Shown: positions 11,115 to 22,881 of the stretch, one piece after another | How positions within the stretch are numbered: position 1 is the stretch's first letter | Layout: each line of letters begins with the position of its first letter | Assembly: GCA_017893485.1 (NCBI GenBank) | Contig: CM030368.1 | Location: 106,647,549 to 106,711,548 of the forward strand | DNA length: 64,000 nucleotides | DNA from: Hemerocallis citrina | Taxonomy: Eukaryota > Streptophyta > Magnoliopsida > Asparagales > Asphodelaceae | Direction of reading: 5' to 3' | Made by a program: the position numbers and the translations under genes | Notes under the pieces: model-generated | What the model was told of the DNA's origin: nothing | The model's input: the letters and a program-made list of their open reading frames with translations, nothing else | The model's database searches: none

Positions 11115-14068
11115 TCCAAACTATAGTCTTATTTAATAATAGTGTGAGTTATAAAAGAAAGAGTGAGAGTTGTGTGCTTTGTTGCTTGGTGGCCGGCTAC
11201 TACAAGGAGAAGAAGCTTTCGGTTGAGCTTGGAGGCTTGGAGCTTGTGCACGCTTTTGGCTAGGAGGTGGTGCTTTCATTCGCAAGGCTTGTGTTGCTAA
11301 ATTTGTTTAGTTCTCTCCATACAAGGTGGGTAAAACATTTCATATTTCTAATATAGGAGTGTATGCTAGATCTCATTAGCAAATTGCATGAAAAACGATT
11401 AATAAGAATACGCCTTTAATGGAATAAATGATTTCTAGTTGATTGAATTAATGATATGTGAATTATATGTGATTGTATGCCATAAGAATGTGATTACAAA
11501 GTGAGTTGATTATCTTTGTTTCTAATTAGAAATAATTCATGGAGAATGTTAGTAAAAATACATTTTATGGAAAGTTAGTTTACAACTTGATTAGCATGTT
11601 AATGAACAAATTGTATGTGCTTTTTATTGTTAATTGAGTTGCAGATAAAATTTCTTCATGCTCATTAGAATAAATGGATGATGTTAGTATTGATGTTTGA
11701 GAATGCTAAATGATAGTTTAATTGGAAAAGTTGAAACATGCAAATTGATTAAGAAAGAGCACGCTTTTTAAAGGAGCAACTTTCTTGTATGTTGATATGT
11801 GAACCTAATAATTGATAGGTGACTATATATTTTTGTGATGCACATGATTGAACTAGAAGTATATATTGATTTAAAGAAAACACTTTTTGCTATCACTAAT
11901 TGTATGAAAAAGAAAATCCATATCTTGTTAGTGCTAATTTGTGAAGAGACCTCCTTAATTTATTGTGGGGATGAATAAATTAAAAAGAAGTAGATTTGTG
12001 TATGTTAGAGGAAAGATTAATATCAGCAAATTTGCATAATAATTTTGGATAGAAGAGATTTGGAGACAAATTGTAACCAATGTCGAAAATAAAGAATATA
12101 ACGGTTTTTGATGAACAATTCATGGTTTTGTGTGGAAAAAATATATTTTTTAGTGTAAAAATTATTTTAATCTTACTGACATGAAGATCATGTCAGAGAA
12201 AGATAATCTGGAATTTTTCAGTACCTTTCATAAAAGCAATATGAGACTAAGTGTATTTGAACATCGAGTTGTTTTAACCACAGTATCAAAATAATTTATT
12301 TAGACTTTTAACCAACACTTGAACAACCCGAGCTAGTAGCTCAGGTGGTCAGCGTTGGCGATTGGCTTCTCTGGGTCGAACGGTTCGAGCCCCAGCGATT
12401 ACAACATTTTTCTACAAATTTTTGAGAATTTATAACTCTCGGCCTGTATACCATATATACCATTTGACCCCACCTTATATCACTAGCACAGTTTGGCCGG
12501 TTGGCGGGTGCTCTTGGCTTGTTTCCCGTTGTGCCTGGGTTCGATTCTACCCCTCGACATTTATAAAAAATATTTTTTTTGTGAGTTTGTGATGTCCAAA
12601 AAATGTGGAAAAAATATGGTAATTCTCATAAAAATGCAAGAAATTTTATAAGATTGAGTTGGGTATTATTTGAATGAAATACAATATGGTTTGTGAACAA
12701 AAGGCACAATTAGAACTATGGTTCTAAGATACACACTTATGAAAATTATAGTTTATAAGATAAATTGAAATGGATTATTAGAAAGTAATTGGCAAAAAGA
12801 ACCTCGTTGTGTGACATGATATTATTAATTCTCACTTGAGAATATTGTGCAAAATATGAAGTATGAATGTTTATTTGTAATATGAATTTCAAATGTGAAA
12901 TTATGAAGTGCATGAGTTCATGTATGATTATGGAATTAGAAATCATGTTGATGAAAGAAAAAGAAATCTGTTGGCTATGAACATGAATCTTATGAGTTGT
13001 AAGTACTCAAGTTGAAGATTGTGAAATGAAATTCGAACTAGAGTAGCTAAGTCTCCCCGGCATTGAAAAAGAAAATGAATTGAGATGAATTAGACCAAGG
13101 TTGGTCATGACGAAACAAATGAATAAGTCCGGTTGATGGAGAGGCTAACTCTAGAGATTATTTTGTTCATGATTTTTAATAAAACTAAGGACTAGTACAT
13201 AGTGGTGATGTGATGAAAGTAGAAGAAAAACACGGGTATGGGGGTCAACGGATTTGCGGCGAAAGGGTATTCACAGGTCCTTCACGATGCGTCGTGACAT
13301 GGCGTGGATACGGCTCCCGAGTACCGTCCCGGTGGCGACGCTCGTGGGATGTTCGAGTGGCTATGGGTGGTGCCATTGTTCCATGGTGGAGGCTAAATTG
13401 TCCATAGGTTGCCTGCTCGATGCGTCGTGACAGTGCGTGGGATTCCCCTCCAGGCTGCCTGGACATGGGCTCATAGATCATAGGACATCTAAGATACTAC
13501 CGTAATTACAGTAGTAGACTAAGACATGACGGGAGATTGAACCCTATAAAGATGAAGAACGAATAAGGGCTTGCCCTCGGACCTATGTAGTATGGGATGC
13601 ATAGAATCTGAACAAGTGCGCATTAGTGTCATGTAACATTAATAAATGCATTAAGGATTAAGTGCACAATCGCAACACGACATCAATAGGGTAGTCCCTT
13701 TAGTTTGAATGTGACAAGTTTGTGTTTGCTAAATATGAAAAGTTAAGTTATACTATTTCCGGCATAGAGAGGATGGCCGTGTATAATGTTCGTCGGTTGA
13801 ATAAACTGACGTACCCACAGTCTTATATGTAGGTAAATGTCATGTTAAAGATTAAAGAGGAATGGATGCTTAAAGATTATATCACGCTGTTATACTTGTA
13901 TTTAATTGTTGTATTTTACTTCCGCTGTGCAAAAGAAAGATGTAATTATGATGTAAACTCTGATGTATGATGAAAAGTTTTAATTTCCCTGTAAAATTGT
14001 ACTAAAGGAAGTGAAAAGATCCTGTAGAACTTCTCGAATTCAGTGTATTTGGGATTCGAGGCGTTACA
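11115..14068 (+). repeat. 5' LTR of element B (first 611 bp missing)
   Basis: It starts TCCAAACTATAG, equivalent to 19928 in the 3' LTR, and ends GCGTTACA at 14068. The break lies about 45 bp after the TATA position (19882), close to the expected transcription start, so B's own promoter is separated from its body by element A. It carries a SINE-like unit at 12328-12580. Confidence 0.93.
12328..12580 (+). repeat. Dimeric tRNA-like SINE-like insert in LTR
   Basis: Plus-strand copy of the unit. The A box reads TAGCTCAGGTGG, the first B box GGTTCGAGCCC, and the second GGTTCGATTC. The tail is A/T-rich. Confidence 0.65.
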
Positions 14069-14071
14069 GAG

Positions 14072-14083
14072 TGGTATCAGAGC
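14072..14083 (+). other. Primer binding site, initiator tRNA-Met (element B)
   Basis: TGGTATCAGAGC begins 3 nt after the LTR end TTACA. It is complementary to the initiator tRNA-Met 3' end. Confidence 0.9.
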
Positions 14084-14237
14084 CACGCTTTTTACGCTTT
14101 CACACTTGTACAAATTTATAGGGAGCGACAGCCTAGAAGTGGACATTAGAGTGTGTGTTTGAGTCTAGAGATTTAAATGTAAGTGACTTACATTTGTGTT
14201 GCATTATGATTTATGCTTCTTCCTCTCTATTTCTAAG

Positions 14238-14664
14238 ATGGCTGATCACTTCGACCCTGCTAGAGGCGACGACTGGCATATCATTGAGGAAGAGTACCAT
14301 CCTGGACAGGCTGATTCCGAGGATGAGTACTACCCTGGGCAAGCTGAATCTGACGGTGAAGAATGGCCTGAATCCCGAGAGATCACCCCACCTCCGGATT
14401 CATCTGATGACTCTTCTTCCGACGAAGAAGAAGTACCAGTTCCAAGTGGTCTTGTGACTTCTCTTCAGAGGCAAGTGGAAACCCTGAAGGAGAGAGTTGG
14501 ATTGTTGGAGGCTCAGCTGGAGAAGCGGAAGGCCGACTATTCTGTTCTCAGTCATCGGATTTTGGGAACTTGAGAAGAAAAAGAACCTGACTGATGTGCT
14601 GAAGGATGAAGTTGAAGAACTGCAGGAATAACTTCGAGCAGCGAAGAGGACCCGTAGGAGTTAG
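14238..14664 (+). pseudogene. Pre-gag coiled-coil ORF of element B (broken)
   Basis: It starts MADHFDPARGDDW and follows A's 141-aa protein closely through the acidic PGQ repeats and LERQ-type helices. A 1-nt insertion at SHRI (about 14565) shifts the frame to a stop at 14573. A second lesion turns a Glu codon of the EEL segment into TAA (about 14628). The original stop would be TAG at 14662-14664. Confidence 0.75.
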
Positions 14665-14808
14665 ACTGTCTTAGCTTCTATTATTTTCCATTCTGATGTC
14701 AAAACTGTTTTTAAATTCGAATGTATAAACTTTGGAATTCAATGAAATGCAAGTTGGTTTAAATTCTTGTCTTATACTTCGAATTTAATGGATCTTTTAC
14801 ATCAGAAT

Positions 14809-15820
14809 ATGTCGAGAAGAGGAGCTAGGAATGGGGAAGGGTTGGATTTGGAGACTGAACTTGCAAGGGTCTACCAGACGCTTAATGCAGTGGCTCAGAA
14901 CCAAGGAAGGGGGCCGGTGAATCCAGTGCCCGAGGCGATTAAGCTGGTGGAATCATTCAAGAGAATGAAACCACCCGTATTCGAGGGAAAGTCAGACCCA
15001 GATGCGGCTGACAACTGGATACGGCAAGTGGAGACGATCTTCGAGGTGTTGGAGACACCGGAGGGTAGCAAGGTCAAGTTGGCGACTTTGCAGCTGGAGA
15101 AGGATGCGGCGGTTTGGTGGCAATCCATGAAGAGGACCATGGGAGGTCTGTTGCTTGGCTGGGAGGAATTTCTGGAAGAATTCCGCAGTCATTATTTCCC
15201 CTCCGACGTCCAGGAGAAGAAGGCGATGGAGTTTCTGTCGCTTCAGCAAGGCAGCATGTCGGTGAGAGCATATGAGACCAAGTTCGTCGGTGAGAGCATA
15301 TGAGACCAAGTTCACTCAGCTCTCCAGGTATGCTCCAGAACTGGTGATGGATGAGGCCAAGAAGGCTCGCAAGTTCGAGCATGGTCTGAGGCCGAGCTTG
15401 AGGTCTCGTATGATACCCCTTGGTATCAGGAGATTCGATAAGCTGGTCAAGAGGGCGGCAGCGACGGAGGCAGATATGGAGTAGTTCCAAGTTGTTCAGA
15501 ACCGGAGGAACAACTGGCAGTCTAGTAAGAGGCCTGCACATTCTGGGAGTTTCAGGGGGCAACCATCTGCAAAGAGGTTCAAACCGACAGGGTGAACGCT
15601 GTTAGTGTGGCTGGAGGACCTGGAAACAATGTGGTGAGACCTCCTGCGGTGACTTGCTTCAACTGTGGTGAGGCGGGACATTTCCGATCTCAATGTCCCA
15701 AACTACGGAATGGTAATAGCAGCGCATCAACGCAGCAGGCTGGGAAGAGGCCGTACCAATCAGGGCGAGTATTTGCCTTGACGGAAGCTGATGCTGATGA
15801 GGCAGATCAGGTCATCTCTG
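14809..15820 (+). pseudogene. Element B gag (broken)
   Basis: The start is MSRRGARNGEG at 14809; an in-frame ATG also lies upstream at 14767. The capsid core (WIRQVETIF, EKDAAVWW, FRSHYFP) is open to about 15285. A 28-bp tandem duplication (15258-15285 and 15286-15313) then shifts the frame. A TAG follows at 15482-15484 (MEQFQ-type Gln lost), and a 1-nt deletion near 15592. The zinc knuckle CFNCGEAGHFRSQC is intact at about 15655-15696. The frame reaches VISG at the intron donor. Confidence 0.9.
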
Positions 15821-15908
15821 GTACGAGGGCTGGTGTTTAGAGGTTTTTGTCATTTCTTTTCCCGTTGTTTAGTGAAACTGTTATGTAATGGTGTGTATTA
15901 TGTAACAG
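15821..15908 (+). other. Inferred 88-bp intron between gag and protease (element B)
   Basis: It starts GTACGAGGGC and ends TGTAACAG, with a pyrimidine-rich middle near 15843-15868. The gag frame enters it and stops at TAG 15838-15840. Splicing joins GTCATCTCTG to GCGAACTC and gives VISGELYLNG in frame. Its length is 3n+1, which explains the apparent +1 offset of pol. Confidence 0.7.
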
Positions 15909-18900
15909 GCGAACTCTATCTTAATGGAATGAAAGCTGTGTATTGTTCAATACTGGATCCTCTCATACATTTGTGTCTCCTAAGTTTGCTAAAGTGCTGG
16001 GAGTTGAACCGAAGATTTTTCCAGGCAAGATCTTAGCAGTAGCTACTCCGTCAGGGGAAACTTTAACCACTGATCGGTATTATGCTGATTGCGAGATAGT
16101 GATTGGAGATCGAATCTTTGGCATTGATCTAATCGAGCTGACTATCTTGGGAGTCGATGTTATCATTGTCATTGATTGGATGTCGGTGTACAGTGCAAGC
16201 ATCGAATGTAAGAGCAAGACGGTAACAGTGAAGGCTCCAGGTGGACCTGAAGTCATGTTCCAAGGGAAGCAGAAGTGTTCTAAGCTGGTGGCAACTATCC
16301 GCAAGGAAGAGACTCCTGTGGAAGTGCAAGGGATTCCTGTGGTTCGGGACTATCCGACTGTGTTCTTGGATGATTTTCCTGGGTTACCCCCGCATCGTGA
16401 TGTAGAGTTCAGCATCACTCTTCAACCGGGAAGTGCACCCATTTCTAAGGCACCGTATAGGATGGCTCCAGTGGAACAGGATGAGGTGAAACGGCAGATT
16501 GAGGAACTGTTGGAGAAAGGCTTTATTCAACCTAGTGCGTCACCTTGGGGAGCACCAGTGCTTTTGGTAAAGAAGCAGGATGGATCGATGAGAATGTGTA
16601 TCGATTACCGGGAGCTGAATAAGGTCACTGTTCAGAATAAGTATCCGATTCCTCGAATTGATGATTTGTTCGATGGTCTACAAGGAGCAGCTGTATTCTC
16701 CAAAATAGATCTTCGATCAGGTTACCACCAAGTTCGAGTAAAAGCTGAAGATGTGCACAAAACTGCATTTAGAACTCGGCATGGGCATTACGAATTCTTA
16801 GTTATGCCATTCGGAGTGACGAATGCACCCGCAATCTTCATGGACTTGATGAACAGAGTTCTGAGGCCGTTTATCGATTCTTTCGTCGCGGTGTTTATCG
16901 ACGATATTCTCGTGTACTCCAAGTCTGAGGAGGAGCACACCGAGCATCTGGCAGCAGTTTTGCAGAAGTTGGAAGAGCAGAAGTTGTATGCCAAGTTATC
17001 CAAGTGTGATTTCTGGAAATCTGAAGTGGCATTCCTAGGTCACATCCTTTCTAAGGAGGGAGTGGCAACTGACCCTCAGAAGATAGAGGTAGTGAGAGAT
17101 TGGGCTAGGCCTACTACAGTGAAGGAAGTCAGAAGTTTTCTCGGGATGACTGGATACTACAGGAGATTCATTCAAGGTTATGCTCAGATAGCTGTACCGC
17201 TTACTGGACTGACCAAGAAGAATGTGAGCTTCAAGTGGACTGAGCAATGTGAGGCGAGTTTTCAGTAGTTGAAAGATAGGCTGACTACTGCACCTATTTT
17301 AGCTTTGCCTAGAGCAGCTATTGAGTATGATGTTTATAGCGATGCTTCACATCGGGGGCTTGGTTGTGTCTTAATGCAAGAAGGAAGAATAATCGCTTAT
17401 GGGTCTAGGCAACTACGACCGCATGAGAAGAATTACCCGACTCATGATCTGGAGTTGGCTGCGATTATCTTTGCCCTGAAGCAATGGAGGCACTACGTGT
17501 ACGGTGAGAAGTTGAACATGTACACGGACCACAAGAGCTTGAAGTATATATATCAGCAGAGAGATCTCAATCTGAGGCAGCGGAGATGGTTGGAAGTGCT
17601 CGAGGATATGCGACCTGAGATCAAGTATCATCCTGGAAAGGCTAATGTTGTTGCTGATGCACTTAGTCGCAAGAGCAGTTTGGCCAGTTTGATTACAACT
17701 CAGAGGCATCTGATTGAGGAGTTGGATCGAGCAGGTATTGAGGTCGTCTTGCAAGGATTGGGAGCATCTTTGGCTCAGTTGAGGCTTCAGCTTACACTGA
17801 ATGCAAGGATCATTGCAAGTCAGGAGGTTGATGCTAATATTTTGGAGCAGGTTGGTGCTGGCAGGTTGCCCGAATTTCAAACCAGGGATGGAGTGCTGTG
17901 GTTCGGAGATAGACTGTGCGTTCCAAATCAGGCGGACCTGAAAGAGAGTATTCTTCAGGAGGCGCATGCTACTCTTTTGTCGGTACATCCTGGGAGTACT
18001 AAGATGTACAAAGACATCAAACAGTATTTCTGGTGGTCAGGTTTGAAGCGGGATGTGGCTGAATTTGTTGCGAAGTGTGAGGTTTGTCAGCAAGTCAAAG
18101 CCGAAAATCAGAGACCCAGGGGTCTATTACAGCCGTTACCTATTCCGGAATGGAAGTGGGATAACATCAGTATGGATTTCATCACGGGATTGCCTAAGAG
18201 TTCTAAAGGCAATGATGCAATTTGGGTTATAGTCGATCGACATACCAAGTCCGCTCACTTTTTGGCGATGAAACTCACTGCTTCGATGGACAAGTTGGCT
18301 GAGATGTATGTTGGTGAGATTGTCCGACTTCATAGTGCTCCGTCATCCATTGTGTCTGATCGAGATGCGCGGTTTACTTCGCATTTCTGGAGGAGTCTTC
18401 AGACAGCTTTGGGTACCAAGACAGATTTCAGCACTGCTTTTCATTCGCAAACCGATGGGCAGACCGAGAGAGTCAACCGTATTCTTGAGGATATGCTTCG
18501 GTGTTGTATACTAGACTTCGGAGGCAGTTGGGAAAGGCATTTACCTTTGGTGGAATTTGCCTACAACAACAGTTTTCAGGCTAGCATCGGGATGGCGCCG
18601 TACGAAGCTTTGTATGGCAGGAAGTGCAGGACTCCTGTTTGTTGGTATGAAGTAGGGGAGCGTCAGTTGTTTGGTCCTGAGCTTGTACAGCAAACTTCTG
18701 AGAAGATTGATCTGATCAGGAAAAGGTTGGTGGAAGCTCAGAGCAGGCAGAAAAGCTATGCAGACAACCGGAGAAGGGACCTTGAGTTTGAGGTTGGTGA
18801 CTTCGTCTTCCTGAAGGTATCACCCAGCAAAGGTGTGGTTCGGTTTGGCAAAGGCGGGAAGTTAGCCCCGAGGTTTATAGGCCCGTATAAGATATTGAAA

Positions 18901-19212
18901 AGAATCGGGAAAACTGCTTACCGGCTTGAATTACCGGAAGAGTTGTCTCAGGTGCACAATGTCTTTCATGTGTCCATGCTGAGAGGTTATATTCCAGACC
19001 CGAGTCATCATTTACCGGAAGTGCCGGAAGGTTTGCAGTTAGACCTGAATTACATCGAGTCTCCTGTTGAGATTGTTGATCGTCGAGAGAAAGTCTTGAG
19101 GAATAAGACGATACCGACGGTCAAGGTAGTCTGGAGAAACCACTTGGTTGAAGAGGCTACTTGGGAATCTGAGGAGAGGATGTTGAAGGACTATCCTGAG
19201 CTTTTTGCTTGA
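15909..19212 (+). pseudogene. Element B pol: protease to chromodomain
   Basis: A 1-nt deletion near 15940 hits the protease start (FNTGSSHTF replaces the DNGSS/DSGSS type seen in A and C). The rest is one frame interrupted by a single TAG at 17266-17268 (Glu codon in A). RT has FIDD at about 16892-16904, RNase H has SDASHRG and TDHKS, and the integrase zinc finger ends CEVCQQ (about 18080). Catalytic DFITG, SDRDARF and TERVNR follow. The [14 protein letters not shown] segment precedes a chromodomain with [13 protein letters not shown]. The natural stop TGA is at 19210-19212. Confidence 0.93.
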
Positions 19213-19301
19213 TTGTATTTTTGTATCTTTTGTCCTTGTTGTGTGTGTTGTATTTTGTCTGGTTTCTCGCTCTTGATTGTAGTTCCGGGGACGGAACTAT
19301 T

Positions 19302-19316
19302 CTAAGGAGGGAGTGC
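19302..19316 (+). other. Polypurine tract of element B
   Basis: CTAAGGAGGGAGTGC lies directly before the 3' LTR start TGTAATTCC. It is identical to A's tract. Confidence 0.8.
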
Positions 19317-22300
19317 TGTAATTCCTTGATTTTTCAATTAATGAAAAATTATTTATTCTGCACGTAGTGTGCACGTGCAATATTTTGGGTTGAATTATTT
19401 TTATAATGATGTGTATAAATATTTAATTAGGTGTTCTCAAATTATTTTGTACAAAAAGCCTTTCTTTAAAGCCTTATTTTGATTTAATTAAAAATGCCCT
19501 TTTCTTAAAAGCCCAAATGTATTTTATTTTATTTATTTTAATAAACTATTTTGGCCCAAAAATAAAGCCCATGAATTAATCTAATTTTTATTTAAACTTG
19601 TCATGTAGAAGACTAATTTATCACTAATTTATTTTTATACAAAATTAAAAAGTACAAATTTGGCCTAGTTGCATGCACGTGCACTACACGTACACGTGCA
19701 TTGCACACTTTCTTCCTAGGCCGGCATGCATGCTTTTTGGAGGGATTTTTGAAATTGATCATGGTGTTCATGGAGGTAGTTTTATGGATGTGGGTAGTTT
19801 TCATAACTCCTACTTTAATCTAGGCCCTCCATTCTACAACCACCCAATCAATCTTGGCCCTCCATTTCACTCATTTCCTAGTATAATTACCCCCCTCTCA
19901 TGGCTATTTTCATATGCAAATTATATTTCCAAACTATAGTCTTATTTAATAATAGTGTGAGTTATAAAAGAAAGAGTGAGAGTTGTGTGCTTTGTTGCTT
20001 GGTGGCCGGCTACTACAAGGAGAAGAAGCTTTCGGTTGAGCTTGGAGGCTTGGAGCTTGTGCACGCTTTTGGCTAGGAGGTGGTGCTTTCATTCGCAAGG
20101 CTTGTGTTGCTAAATTTGTTTAGTTCTCTCCATACAAGGTGGGTAAAACATTTCATATTTCTAATATAGGAGTGTATGCTAGATCTCATTAGCAAATTGC
20201 ATGAAAAAAGATTAATAAGAATACGCCTTTAATGGAATAAATGATCTCTAGTTGATTGAATTAATGATATGTGAATTATATGTGATTGTATCCCATAAGA
20301 ATGTGATTACAAAGTGAGTTGATTATCTTTGTTTCTAATTAGAAATAATTCATGGAGAATGTTAGTAAAAATACATTTTATGGAAAGTTAGTTTACAACT
20401 TGATTAGCATGTTAATGAACAAATTGTATGTGCTTTTTATTGTTAATTGAGTTGTAGATAAAATTTCTTCATGCTCATTAGAATAAATGGATGATGTTAG
20501 TATTGATGTTTGAGAATGCTAAATGATAGTTTAATTGGAAAAGTTGAAACATGCAAATTGATTAAGAAAGAGCACGCTTTTTAAAGGAGCAACTTTCTTG
20601 TATGTTGATATGTGAACCTAATAATTGATAAGTGACTATATATTTTTGTGATGCACATGATTGAACTAGAAGTATATATTGATTTAAAGAAAACACTTTT
20701 TGCTATCAGTAATTGTATGAAAAAGAAAATCCATATCTTGTTAGTGCTAATTTGTGAAGAGACCTCCTTAATTTATTGTGGGGATGAATAAATTAAAAAG
20801 AAGTAGATTTGTGTATGTTAGAGGAAAGATTAATATCAGCAAATTTGCATAATAATTTAGGATAGAAGAGACTTGGAGACTAATTGTAACCAATGTCGAA
20901 AATAAAGAATATAAGGGTTTTTGATGAATAATTCATGGTTTTGTGTGGAAAAAATATATTTTTTAGTGTAAAAATTATTTTAATCTTACTGACATGAAGA
21001 TCATGTGAGAGAAAGATAATCTGGAATTTTTCAGTACCTTTCATAAAAGCAATATGAGACTAAGTGTATTTGAACATCGAGTTGTTTTAACCACAGTATC
21101 AAAATAATTTATTTAGACTTTTAACCAACACTTGAACAACCCGAGCTAGTAGCTCAGGCGGTCAGCGTTGGCGATTGGCTTCTCTGGGTCGAACGGTTCG
21201 AGCCCTAGCGATTACAACATTTTTCTACAAATTTTTGAGAACTTATAACTCTCTGCCTGTATACCATATATACCATTTGACCCCACCTTATATCGCTAGC
21301 ACAGTTTGGCCGGTTGGCGGGTGCTCTTGGCTTGTTTCCCGTTGTGCCTGGGTTCGATTCTTCCCCTCGGCATTTATAAAAAATATTTTTTTTTGTGAGT
21401 TTGTGATGTCCAAAAAATGTGGAAAAAATATGGTAATTCTCATAAAAATGCAAGGAATTTTATAAGATTGAGTTGGGTATTATTTGAATGAAATACAATA
21501 TGGTTTGTGAACAAAAGGCACAATTAGAACTATGGTTCTAAGATACACACTTATGAAAATTATAGTTTATAAGATAAATTGAAATGGATTATTAGAAAGT
21601 AATTGGCAAAAAGAACCTTGTTGTGTGACATGATATTATTAATTCTCACTTGAGAATATTGTGCAAAATATGAAGTATGAATGTTTATTTGTAATATGAA
21701 TTTCAAATGTGAAATTATGAAGTGCATGAGTTCATGTATGATTATGGATTTGGAATCATGTTGATGAAAGAAAAAGAAATCTGTTGGCTATGAACATGAA
21801 TCTTATGAGTTGTAAGTACTCAAGTTGAAGATTGTGAAATGAAATTCGAACTAGAGTAGCTAAGTCTCCCCGGCATTGAAAAAGAAAATGAATTGAGATG
21901 AATTAGACCAAGGTTGGTCATGACGAAACAAATGAATAAGTCCGGTTGATGGAGAGGCTAACTCTAGAGATTATTTTGTTCATGATTTTTAATAAAACTA
22001 AGGACTAGTACATAGTGGTGATGTGATGAAAGTAGAAGAAAAACACGGGTATGGGGGCCAATGGATTTGCGGCGAGAGGGTATTCACAGGTCCTTCACGA
22101 TGCGTCGTGACATGGCGTGGATACGGCTCCCGAGTACCGTCCCGGTGGCGACGCTCGTGGGATGTTCGAGTGGCTATGGGTGGTGCCATTGTTCCATGGC
22201 GGAGGCTGAATTATCCATAGGTTGCCTGCTCGATGCGTCGTGACAGTGCGTGGGATTCCCCTCCAGGCTGCCTGGACATGGGCTAATAGATCATAGGACA

Positions 22301-22881
22301 TCTAAGACACTACCGTAATTACAGTAGTAGATTAAGACATGACGGGGGATTGAACCCTATAAAGATGAAGAACGAATAAGGGCTTGCCCTCGGACCTATG
22401 TAGTATGGGATGCATAGAATCCGAACAAGTGCGCATTAGTGTCATGTAACATTAATAAATGCATTAAGGATTAAGTGCACAATCACAACACGACATCAAT
22501 AGGGTAGTCCCTTTAGTTTGAATGTGACAAGTTTGTGTTTGCTAAATATGAAAAGTTAAGTTATACTATTTCCGGCATAGAGAGAATGACCGTGTATAAC
22601 GTTCGTCGGTTGAATAAACTGACGTACCCACAGTCTTATATGCAGGTAAATGTCATGTTAACGATTAAAGAGGAATGGATGCTTAAAGATTATATCACGC
22701 TGTTATACTTGTATTTAATTGTTGTATTTTACTTCCGCTGTGCAAAATAAAGATGTAATTATGATGTAAACTCTGATGTATGATGAAAAGTTTTAATTTC
22801 CCTGTAAAATTGTACTAAAGGAAGTGAAAAGATCCTGTAGAACTTCTCGAATTCAGTGTATTTGGGATTCGGGGCGTTACA
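19317..22881 (+). repeat. 3' LTR of element B (complete, 3565 bp)
   Basis: It begins TGTAATTCC and ends GGGGCGTTACA. It contains CACGTG motifs (19676-19681, 19693-19698), a degraded TATA (TATAATTA, 19882-19889), a SINE-like unit (21141-21393) and the GC-rich direct-repeat stretch (about 22060-22290). A normal LTR terminus at 22881 is followed by D2 sequence. Confidence 0.95.
21141..21393 (+). repeat. Dimeric tRNA-like SINE-like insert in LTR
   Basis: A box TAGCTCAGGCGG is at 21150-21161, B box GGTTCGAGCCC at 21195-21205, and a second B-box-like GGTTCGATTCT at 21351-21361. An A/T tail begins after the CGGCATTTATAAAAAA segment. The first pair has tRNA spacing; the second half resembles a tRNA with a long variable arm. 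Confidence 0.65.

Larger units (their letters stand above)
11115..22881 (+). mobile_element. Element B: Ty3/gypsy chromovirus, same family as A
   Basis: Order: truncated 5' LTR (11115-14068), primer site, pre-gag ORF, gag, intron, pol, polypurine tract, 3' LTR (19317-22881). The retained LTR part (2954 bp) has the same length as its partner 19928-22881, and few differences are visible. The missing first 611 bp of the 5' LTR presumably lie left of A. The right flank starts agtgt and sits inside LTR D2, so B inserted into D2. B's coding regions carry more breaks than A's pol. Confidence 0.92.
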
